DNA of 5,182 nucleotides from Caldisericaceae bacterium (GTDB taxonomy: Bacteria > Calditrichota > Calditrichia > Calditrichales > Calditrichaceae), in assembly GCA_021160885.1 (NCBI GenBank), contig JAGHBR010000242.1, positions 1 through 5,182 on the forward strand, read 5' to 3'. Below the pieces are notes generated by a model. It made no database searches and was not told the DNA's origin. It saw only the letters and a list, made by a program, of their open reading frames with translations. Shown piece by piece: positions 1 to 5,182 of the stretch. A program made the position numbers and the translations under genes. Position 1 is the stretch's first letter, and each line of letters starts with the position of its first letter.

Positions 1-320
1 ATGTCTGGAATGCCGGCCCTGTCGCAGGAGATGAAGTTATACAGGTGTATGTTAAACATTTAAATGCGTCCGTACGTGTTCCAATTATCTCTTTGCAGGC
101 GTTCAAAAGAGTACACCTAAAGCCAAATGAAAAAAGAACAATTGAGTTTGAATTAGGCTCCAGGCAGTTGGCTGTACTTAATGATCAGATGCGGTGGATG
201 GTTGAACCTGGTGAGCTTGAAATTTCGGTAGGTGGAGGACAGCCGGGAAAAGCAGCTCATTCGACCATGGTTCTGAAAAAGAGGATAAGAGTAGTGGGTC
301 AGACCTACTTTATTAACTAA
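1..320 (+). CDS. Glycoside hydrolase family 3 enzyme, C-terminal fragment (5' end outside window)
   Basis: This is the tail of a secreted-type GH3 exo-glycosidase (beta-glucosidase or beta-xylosidase class). The frame is open from base 3 and ends at TAA 318-320. Only the C-terminal fibronectin-III-like domain is present. It opens with NAGPVAGDEVIQVYV, the usual 'N.G...GDEV.Q.YV' strand pattern, followed by RVPIISLQAFKRVHLKPNE and then VEPGELEISVGGGQP, the typical closing motif. A GTG at base 45 is not the start, because the conserved domain residues lie upstream of it in the same frame. The catalytic (beta/alpha)8 and sandwich domains are off the left edge, so substrate and export signal cannot be judged. 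The gene ends 22 bases before the next GH3 gene, which suggests co-transcription. Its C-terminus differs clearly from the equivalent part of that neighbour, so the two are paralogues and not a recent duplication. Family assignment is firm; specificity is unknown. Confidence 0.9.
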   Translation, partial: VWNAGPVAGDEVIQVYVKHLNASVRVPIISLQAFKRVHLKPNEKRTIEFELGSRQLAVLNDQMRWMVEPGELEISVGGGQPGKAAHSTMVLKKRIRVVGQTYFIN

Positions 321-342
321 AGCTTCAAAAAGAGATGATTAA

Positions 343-2670
343 ATGGTAATAAATAGAATTCACGAAATTGGGTTATTTTTTTCTCTATGTGCGTTGTTTA
401 CTTTTAGTTTGCATGCTCAAAATTTTGAATTTAGAAATTCAAATCTTCCAATCGAGGAGAGAGTAGAAATTCTGTTTAAGCAAATGACCTGGCAGGAAAA
501 ATTATGCCAGACTTTTAGCTTCCATTTATCTCAGGAAATGTTGGACAAAGATGGAAATATTCGTTTTAGCGATGAAATTAAGACTGTTTTACCCTATGGT
601 ATTGGTCAATTAGGAAAACCCAGTTGGGTATTTGATAAAGGACCAAAAGAAAGTGCGGAACTAACGAATAAAATTCAACAGATTGTCATCCAAAGTAATC
701 GTTTCGGTATTCCAGTTATTTTTCATGAAGAAGCCTTACATGGCCTTTGGGCCAGAGGGTCCACCGTGTTTCCACAGGCTATTGCCATGTCCTGCTCCTG
801 GGATCCGTCTTTAATTTATCAGGTGTTTAAAAGGATCGCTCAGGAAGTACGATCTCGAGGCAGTCATCAGGTCAATACACCAATGCTTGATGTTTGCCGT
901 GATCCTCGTTGGGGCAGAATCGAGGAATCCTATGGTGAAGATCCTTATTTGACCTCGCGTTTTGCCGTAGCCATTGTTAAGGGACTGCAGGGTAGTAGTG
1001 CATTTATTGATAAAGATCATGTCATCGCTACTGTAAAGCATTTTGCCGCCTATGGCCTGACAGAAGGGGGGCTCAATAAGTCTCCGGCATTTTTTGGCGA
1101 GCGTTTTTTAAGAGAAGTCGTTCTTCAGCCTTTCAAGGCAGCTATTACAGAAGCCGGAGCATTAAGTTTAATGCCATCTTATAATGAAATTGATGGGATT
1201 CCTTCTCATGCCAATCCCTGGCTGTTAAAAAGGGTGTTGAAAGATGAATGGCATTTTAAGGGATTTGTTGTTTCGGATTATGGAGGTGTTGTACAATTAA
1301 ATAATTTTCATCATATCGCTTCAGATAATAAAGAAGCTGGGAAAATTGCCCTATTAGCAGGCGTGGATATGGAATTAGATAATCCGTATTGTTTTTACGA
1401 TTTACTGAAATCAATTGAGGCAGATACCACGCTTCAACATGCGCTTGACCAATCTGTGAAACGAATTTTGGAAATAAAATTTAGATTAGGTTTATTTGAT
1501 GATCCTTTTGTTAATCCTGATCGAGCAGAAAAAATTAATCATTCAAAAGAAAACGTTGAGCTTGCTCGGAAAGTTGCCGAATCATCAATCGTTTTATTGA
1601 AAAATAAGAATCATCTTCTTCCTTTAAATAAAGCTAAATTTAAACACATTGCAGTTATTGGGCCACATGCCAATGTTGTTCAATATGGAGGATATTCAAC
1701 ACGACATACAGAGAATGGTATTACGATATTAGATGGAATTAAAAATTATCTGGGGACAGAGGTTAAGGTTAGTTTTGCCGAGGGATGTCGTATTCACGAA
1801 GGGAGCGGACACTGGCTGGATGGTGTAGATGATTTTGCACTGAGTGATTCCGCTAAAAACAGGCAAAAAATTGAACAGGCAGTCGAGGTAGCCAGAAAGA
1901 GCGATTTGATCATTCTTGCCGTGGGAAGCACTCCAGTGACCTGTGGTGAATTTATTGGTTATCGACACAATCTGGATTTATTTGGTCAGCAGAATGAGTT
2001 GGTAAAAGCTATCTTAAACTTGAAAATTCCAACGGTTGTCTGTTTAGTTAATGGTCGCCCGTTAACGATTAATGAAATCGCTCAGCGCGCTGATGCAATT
2101 CTGGAAACCTGGTATTCTGGCGAACAAGCTGGGCTGGTCATAGCAAAAGTTCTTTTTGGAGAGGTAAATCCCGGTGGAAAGCTTACTTTGACTTTTCCTC
2201 GATCTGTTGGCCAAATACCGCTTTATTATAGCAAAAAACCGAGCGCCTTTCATGATTATCTTGCTTTTAAAAATGAAGCTCTTTATCCTTTTGGCTATGG
2301 GTTGAGTTACACAAAATTCCAGTATCCTAACCTTAAAATAAATAAAAAGAAATTTAATGTACATGATGAGATCGAAATAAGTTTTATTGTGAAAAATGTC
2401 GGAAATTATCCTGGCGATGAGATAACGCAACTCTATATCCATGATTTGGTTAGCTCAATTACAAGGCCAGTCAAGGAATTGAAGCGCTTTAAGAAAATTC
2501 ATTTGCAAGTTGGTGAAGCCAAAAGGATAACTTTCCACTTATCTTCAGAAGATTTTAAATTTTACAATAATAAGATGGAATATATTGCTGAACCTGGAGA
2601 ATTTGAAATCATGATCGGAGCTTCCTCAGCTGATATCCGATTAAATGACAAAGTTGTTTTAATTGATTAA
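343..2670 (+). CDS. Secreted GH3 exo-glycosidase (beta-glucosidase/beta-xylosidase type)
   Basis: A complete 775-residue retaining glycosidase predicted to release terminal beta-linked glucose or xylose in the periplasm. Residues 1-25 form a Sec signal peptide: a hydrophobic stretch from about 11 to 23, then LHA with cleavage before Q26. The GH3 N-terminal (beta/alpha)8 domain spans about 35-390, with MTWQEK (48-53), HEEALHG (128-134), DPRWGR (187-192), the sugar-binding KH pair (K232, H233) and FVVSDYGG, whose D312 is the predicted nucleophile. The alpha/beta sandwich domain runs from about 414 (SSIVLLKN) to 655 (YPFGYGLSY). E536 in TCGEF is the best candidate acid/base by alignment to the HEASSR region of BglX-like enzymes. 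The fibronectin-III-like domain covers about 671-760 (NVGNYPGDE, AEPGEFEIMIG). The length is normal for the family. The ATG is chosen because it gives the signal peptide directly; only a weak purine-rich ribosome site (AAAAAGAG) precedes it. The ATG at 335 is out of frame. The upstream GH3 ends 22 bases earlier. Family is certain; sugar specificity is inferred only to class level. Confidence 0.95.
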   Translation: MVINRIHEIGLFFSLCALFTFSLHAQNFEFRNSNLPIEERVEILFKQMTWQEKLCQTFSFHLSQEMLDKDGNIRFSDEIKTVLPYGIGQLGKPSWVFDKGPKESAELTNKIQQIVIQSNRFGIPVIFHEEALHGLWARGSTVFPQAIAMSCSWDPSLIYQVFKRIAQEVRSRGSHQVNTPMLDVCRDPRWGRIEESYGEDPYLTSRFAVAIVKGLQGSSAFIDKDHVIATVKHFAAYGLTEGGLNKSPAFFGERFLREVVLQPFKAAITEAGALSLMPSYNEIDGIPSHANPWLLKRVLKDEWHFKGFVVSDYGGVVQLNNFHHIASDNKEAGKIALLAGVDMELDNPYCFYDLLKSIEADTTLQHALDQSVKRILEIKFRLGLFDDPFVNPDRAEKINHSKENVELARKVAESSIVLLKNKNHLLPLNKAKFKHIAVIGPHANVVQYGGYSTRHTENGITILDGIKNYLGTEVKVSFAEGCRIHEGSGHWLDGVDDFALSDSAKNRQKIEQAVEVARKSDLIILAVGSTPVTCGEFIGYRHNLDLFGQQNELVKAILNLKIPTVVCLVNGRPLTINEIAQRADAILETWYSGEQAGLVIAKVLFGEVNPGGKLTLTFPRSVGQIPLYYSKKPSAFHDYLAFKNEALYPFGYGLSYTKFQYPNLKINKKKFNVHDEIEISFIVKNVGNYPGDEITQLYIHDLVSSITRPVKELKRFKKIHLQVGEAKRITFHLSSEDFKFYNNKMEYIAEPGEFEIMIGASSADIRLNDKVVLID

Positions 2671-2676
2671 TGATTC

Positions 2677-2820
2677 ATGTACTATATGTCTCACATTAAC
2701 GGAGTAATACAAAATTTTTCCTCCAATTCAGAGTTTATTAAAATTGGAGGCTACCTGCCATTTCGAGTTAGTTTCGAAGAAATGAATTGGAAATTTTTTG
2801 ATTTGCCCAAGCCTCATTAA
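2677..2820 (+). CDS. Possible small ORF of 47 codons, unknown, unproven
   Basis: An open frame from ATG 2677 to TAA 2818-2820 nearly fills the gap between the GH3 and GH2 genes. It starts 6 bases after the GH3 stop codon, in the same frame, and ends 20 bases before the GH2 start. The predicted peptide begins MYYMSHINGV and ends FFDLPKPH. It has no signal peptide, membrane segment or recognised domain. A second ATG lies at 2686. Neither start has a convincing ribosome site, which argues against translation unless ribosomes re-initiate after the GH3 stop. An open run of this length is only moderately unlikely by chance in AT-rich DNA, and the region also carries inverted repeats that could explain its conservation, if any. 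Its last third faintly resembles the 'FDDS.W....LPHDW' region of GH2 N-terminal domains, so it could be a decayed gene fragment. Treat as a hypothesis. Confidence 0.2.
   Translation: MYYMSHINGVIQNFSSNSEFIKIGGYLPFRVSFEEMNWKFFDLPKPH
2710..2800. repeat. Imperfect inverted repeat spanning the GH3-GH2 intergenic region
   Basis: The arm 2710-2730 and the arm 2783-2800 are near-complementary. TCCAATTCA (2722-2730) pairs exactly with TGAATTGGA (2783-2791). Beyond it, allowing a three-base bulge, the AT-rich flanks also match, with two mismatches in the A/T tract. The 52 bases between the arms include a small hairpin with TTCGA (2762-2766) pairing with TCGAA (2774-2778). The right arm ends in six Ts (2794-2799), but the long loop makes an ordinary intrinsic terminator unlikely. 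It may be an mRNA structure, a leader element of the GH2 gene, or a small MITE-like or repeat remnant; the sequence does not decide. Confidence 0.45.
2720..2750 (+). promoter_or_regulatory. Perfect 9-bp hairpin in the intergenic region, role unknown
   Basis: CCTCCAATT (2720-2728) and AATTGGAGG (2742-2750) are exact reverse complements separated by 13 bases. No T-run follows on the + strand, and the other strand reads into AAAAATTTT, so it is not a standard terminator in either direction. The left arm is the same segment used by the larger repeat pairing with 2783-2791, so the two folds exclude each other. It lies 50 to 121 bases downstream of the GH3 stop and about 90 bases before the GH2 start. 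It could separate expression of the two genes by RNA processing or stability; this is inference. Confidence 0.5.
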
Positions 2821-2823
2821 AAG

Positions 2824-2831
2824 AAAAGGAG
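2824..2831 (+). promoter_or_regulatory. Ribosome binding site of the GH2 gene
   Basis: AAAAGGAG is a strong Shine-Dalgarno sequence ending nine bases before the ATG at 2841. It fixes the start of the GH2 gene and is much better than the site in front of the GH3 gene at 343. Independent translation initiation is therefore expected for the GH2 gene. Confidence 0.8.
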
Positions 2832-2840
2832 TAAATAAGA

Positions 2841-5182
2841 ATGAAATTAAACGCTTGGAAATTATTAATGATTGGTATTTTGATCTCCTTTTGGGGGATC
2901 AATTGTCAACGATTCTCCAAAGAAAACGTCCGGATTCATAAAAAGCTCAATATGAAATGGAAGTTTCATAAGGGTGAGTTGGATAATGCTCAGGCTACTG
3001 ATTATGACGATTCAAGCTGGAGAATTATTAATTTACCTCACGATTGGGCGATAGAAGGGCCGTTTGATAAAAATGTTTTTTATGGAGGAGGATTTTTACC
3101 TTATCCTGGAGTAGGCTGGTATCGGAAAACTTTTGAAATTGACGCCCGGGGCAAGAATGTCCTGCTGGAATTTGATGGAGTAATGCGTAACCCAAAAGTC
3201 TGGGTTAATGGAAACTTTGTGGGACACTGGGCCTATGGTTACACTTCCTTCGCTTTTGATATCACAAAATATTTGAAACCTGAGGGAAAAAATGTTATTG
3301 CAGTGCGCGTGGAGAATGAAGATCATTCCTCACGCTGGTATCCAGGTTCGGGAATTTACCGTAATGTATGGCTTACAATCACTAATCCGGTTCATGTAGC
3401 TCATTGGGGGACTTTTGTAACTTCACCAGTTGTAACAGATAATGAAGCAACTGTGAAAGTTGAAACTGAAATTGAAAATCAGACTGATCAAGATAAAGAT
3501 ATTATTCTGGAAACTTTAATAGTTGACCAAAAAGGCCGAGTCGTTTCAAAAGATCAAATACCGGGGAAAGTCCCTGCTCAGGACAAATATAAATTTGTGC
3601 AAGAATTGAAAGTTCAAAAACCTCACAGATGGGATGTGGACGATCCATATTTGTACAGAGTTATCAGTCGAGTAAAGATTAATGATGAGCTGATTGACGA
3701 TTATGAGACTCCCTTTGGTATTCGTACATTCCATTTTGATCCAGAAAAAGGTTTTTTCTTAAACGGTCGTTCTTTAAAAATCAAAGGGGTAAATTTACAT
3801 CACGATTTAGGCCCTTTGGGAGCAGCCATTTCATATCGAGCAATTGAACGTCAATTGCAAATTATGAAAGCTATGGGAGCCAACGCAATTCGTACGGCTC
3901 ACAATCCACCAGCTCCTGAACAACTGGAGTTATGTGATAAACTCGGTATTCTTGTAATGGACGAAGCTTTTGATGAATGGCGCCAACCAAAAGAAGAAAA
4001 TGTGAATAAGATTTACAATATCTTTTTTGACCAATGGGCTAAAAAAGACCTGCGCGCCATGCTTAAACGAGATCGCAATCATCCGTCAATTATTTTATGG
4101 AGTATTGGCAATGAAATTCCGGAATTAGGAACGGAAGATGGCAAAAGAAGCGCAAAAATGCTGACCGATATCTGTCATGAAATGGATCCGACAAGGCCAG
4201 TATCATCCGGTATCCATCTAAGCATTAAACTGGATAGGGAATTGATGGATATTTTAGATGTGCCCGGTTTTAATTATTGGCACGATCGGCTAGAAAAGAT
4301 TCATGAAACTTATCCTGATAAACCAATACTTGTAACCGAAGCTGCGGCAGTGTTAAGTAGCAGGGGAGAATATCATTTTCCGGTCAAACGAGTCTACTCA
4401 GGATATTATCATCCTTCTCTACAGATTACCTCGTACGATTTAGTGAATACAGGCTTCGGTACGCTTCCTGATGTGGAATTTAAATTGCAGGATGATTTTC
4501 CCTGGTTAGCAGGCCAATTTGTCTGGTCAGGATTTGATTATCATGGAGAGCCGGACCCTTATGAAAATATGTGGCCGGCACACAGCAGTTACTTCGGAAT
4601 TGTGGATATGTGTGGCTTTCCAAAGGACCGCTATTATTTGTACCAGAGCGTGTGGACAACAAGGCCGATGATTCATTTACTACCCCACTGGACCTGGCCG
4701 GGAAGAGAAGGGGAAATTACACCGGTTTTTTGTTACACTAATTGTGAATTTGCTGAATTATTCGTCAATGGTAAATCGATGGGCAAAAAGGAGAAAAAAA
4801 CTGGTGAATATCGTTTTAAATGGGAAAATGTTCGATATATGCCTGGATCAATAAAAGCCATTGGTTATGACCAACAGGGTAATATAGTTTGTCAAACAGA
4901 AATTAAAACTGCGGGCGAACCATATCAAATTAAACTCATTCCTGATCGAGAAATCATTCAAGCCGATGGAGAAGATCTTGCATTTGTTACCGTTCGAATT
5001 ATAGATAAAGATAGTACTCTCTGTCCGTTGGCTGATAATTTGGTTAATTTTAAAATTGAAGGTGAAGGGACTATTGCTGCTGTGGGGAATGGAAACCCTA
5101 TCAGTCTTGAAAGCTATCAAGCTCCTCACCGTAAGGCCTTTCATGGACTTTGTCTGGTAGTGGTGAGAGCAACCAAACAGCC
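2841..5182 (+). CDS. GH2 beta-galactosidase-type enzyme with DUF4982-like domain (3' end outside window)
   Basis: 780 codons with no stop before the window edge. Predicted retaining exo-beta-galactosidase (or another GH2 activity) acting on terminal beta-linked sugars outside the cytoplasm. Residues 1-22 are a hydrophobic export signal ending GINC; C22 could be a lipoprotein cysteine, though N at -1 is atypical. The jelly-roll sugar-binding domain covers about 35-190 (SSWRIINLPHDW, WYPGSGIYRNVW), followed by an Ig-like domain to about 295. The (beta/alpha)8 domain spans about 300-605: KGVNLHHDLG (315-324), RTAHNPP (351-357), DEAFDEW (374-380), SIGNEIPE with acid/base E425, VTEAA with nucleophile E500, and FVWSGFDYHGEP around W562. 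A DUF4982-like domain (about 612-680, HWTWPG, AELFVNGKSMG) and a C-terminal GH2 Ig-like domain (from about 694, IQADGEDLAFVTV) follow. Related proteins end soon after RATKQ, so probably only a few tens of residues are missing. Separated by 170 bases from the GH3 gene on the same strand. GH2 membership is certain; galactose specificity is the likeliest reading. Confidence 0.95.
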   Translation, partial: MKLNAWKLLMIGILISFWGINCQRFSKENVRIHKKLNMKWKFHKGELDNAQATDYDDSSWRIINLPHDWAIEGPFDKNVFYGGGFLPYPGVGWYRKTFEIDARGKNVLLEFDGVMRNPKVWVNGNFVGHWAYGYTSFAFDITKYLKPEGKNVIAVRVENEDHSSRWYPGSGIYRNVWLTITNPVHVAHWGTFVTSPVVTDNEATVKVETEIENQTDQDKDIILETLIVDQKGRVVSKDQIPGKVPAQDKYKFVQELKVQKPHRWDVDDPYLYRVISRVKINDELIDDYETPFGIRTFHFDPEKGFFLNGRSLKIKGVNLHHDLGPLGAAISYRAIERQLQIMKAMGANAIRTAHNPPAPEQLELCDKLGILVMDEAFDEWRQPKEENVNKIYNIFFDQWAKKDLRAMLKRDRNHPSIILWSIGNEIPELGTEDGKRSAKMLTDICHEMDPTRPVSSGIHLSIKLDRELMDILDVPGFNYWHDRLEKIHETYPDKPILVTEAAAVLSSRGEYHFPVKRVYSGYYHPSLQITSYDLVNTGFGTLPDVEFKLQDDFPWLAGQFVWSGFDYHGEPDPYENMWPAHSSYFGIVDMCGFPKDRYYLYQSVWTTRPMIHLLPHWTWPGREGEITPVFCYTNCEFAELFVNGKSMGKKEKKTGEYRFKWENVRYMPGSIKAIGYDQQGNIVCQTEIKTAGEPYQIKLIPDREIIQADGEDLAFVTVRIIDKDSTLCPLADNLVNFKIEGEGTIAAVGNGNPISLESYQAPHRKAFHGLCLVVVRATKQ

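Noticed and set aside
45..320. GTG at base 45 as the start of a separate 91-residue protein
   Set aside because: The same frame is open to base 3 and the residues upstream of the GTG complete the conserved GH3 C-terminal domain motif, so this is a gene cut by the window edge.
376..390. Lipoprotein cysteine at residue 16 of the GH3 protein (FSLC)
   Set aside because: The cysteine is in the middle of the hydrophobic stretch with no lipobox pattern, while a good signal peptidase I site follows at residue 25.
811..2442. Minus-strand ORFs at 811-1041, 1729-1968 and 2062-2442
   Set aside because: They lie antisense inside the well-supported GH3 gene, show no recognisable domains, and have no ribosome site or context.
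2657..2685. Possible promoter with TACTAT at 2680-2685 as a -10 box
   Set aside because: No acceptable -35 element at the right spacing (only TTTTAA), and no clear Bacteroidota-type TAnnTTTG box upstream of the GH2 gene.
2783..2799. Intrinsic terminator ending in the six-T run at 2794-2799
   Set aside because: The stem arm before the T-run pairs only with a segment across a 52-base loop and is AT-rich, unlike a compact GC-rich terminator hairpin.
3096..5144. Minus-strand ORFs at 3096-3326, 3546-3734, 4480-4662 and 4848-5144
   Set aside because: They are antisense to the continuous GH2 reading frame, whose conserved catalytic motifs cover the same DNA.
1..5182. tRNA, rRNA, CRISPR array, insertion sequence or phage genes
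   Set aside because: No cloverleaf or rRNA-like segments, no regularly spaced repeats, and no transposase or integrase motifs were seen on either strand.

Overview
The window is a short stretch of a carbohydrate-degradation locus: three glycoside hydrolase genes in a row on the + strand, two of them cut by the window edges. The DNA is AT-rich. The proteins look exported: a Sec signal peptide ending LHA|QN on the middle one and a lipoprotein-like N-terminus on the last. The protein families resemble those of Bacteroidota and the wider FCB group (Ignavibacteriota, Calditrichota and similar). The last gene has a clear Shine-Dalgarno site (AAAAGGAG), which is less usual in classical Bacteroides, so only a Gram-negative FCB-type polysaccharide degrader can be suggested; the species cannot be told.

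Layout. Positions 1-320 hold the 3' end of a family 3 glycoside hydrolase (GH3), leaving only its C-terminal fibronectin-III-like domain. After a 22-base gap comes a complete GH3 gene (343-2670, 775 aa) with a signal peptide, a (beta/alpha)8 domain, an alpha/beta sandwich domain and a fibronectin-III-like domain. Positions 2671-2840 are a 170-base intergenic stretch. It holds overlapping inverted repeats, a possible but unproven 47-codon small ORF, and the ribosome binding site of the next gene. From 2841 to the window end runs a family 2 glycoside hydrolase (GH2) of the beta-galactosidase type with a DUF4982-like domain and a C-terminal Ig-like domain. It is open at the right edge and probably lacks only a few tens of residues.

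How they work together. GH3 and GH2 enzymes of these types are exo-acting: they remove single beta-linked sugars (glucose or xylose for GH3, galactose for GH2) from the ends of oligosaccharides. Two GH3s plus a GH2 in one direction, with predicted export, fit stepwise trimming of a branched plant-type glycan or glycoside in the periplasm. The substrate cannot be fixed from the sequence, and no transporter, SusC/SusD pair, endo-enzyme or regulator lies in the window.

I found no sign of a wholly new system. The least explained parts are the intergenic region 2671-2840 and the unusual acid/base loop of the complete GH3 enzyme.
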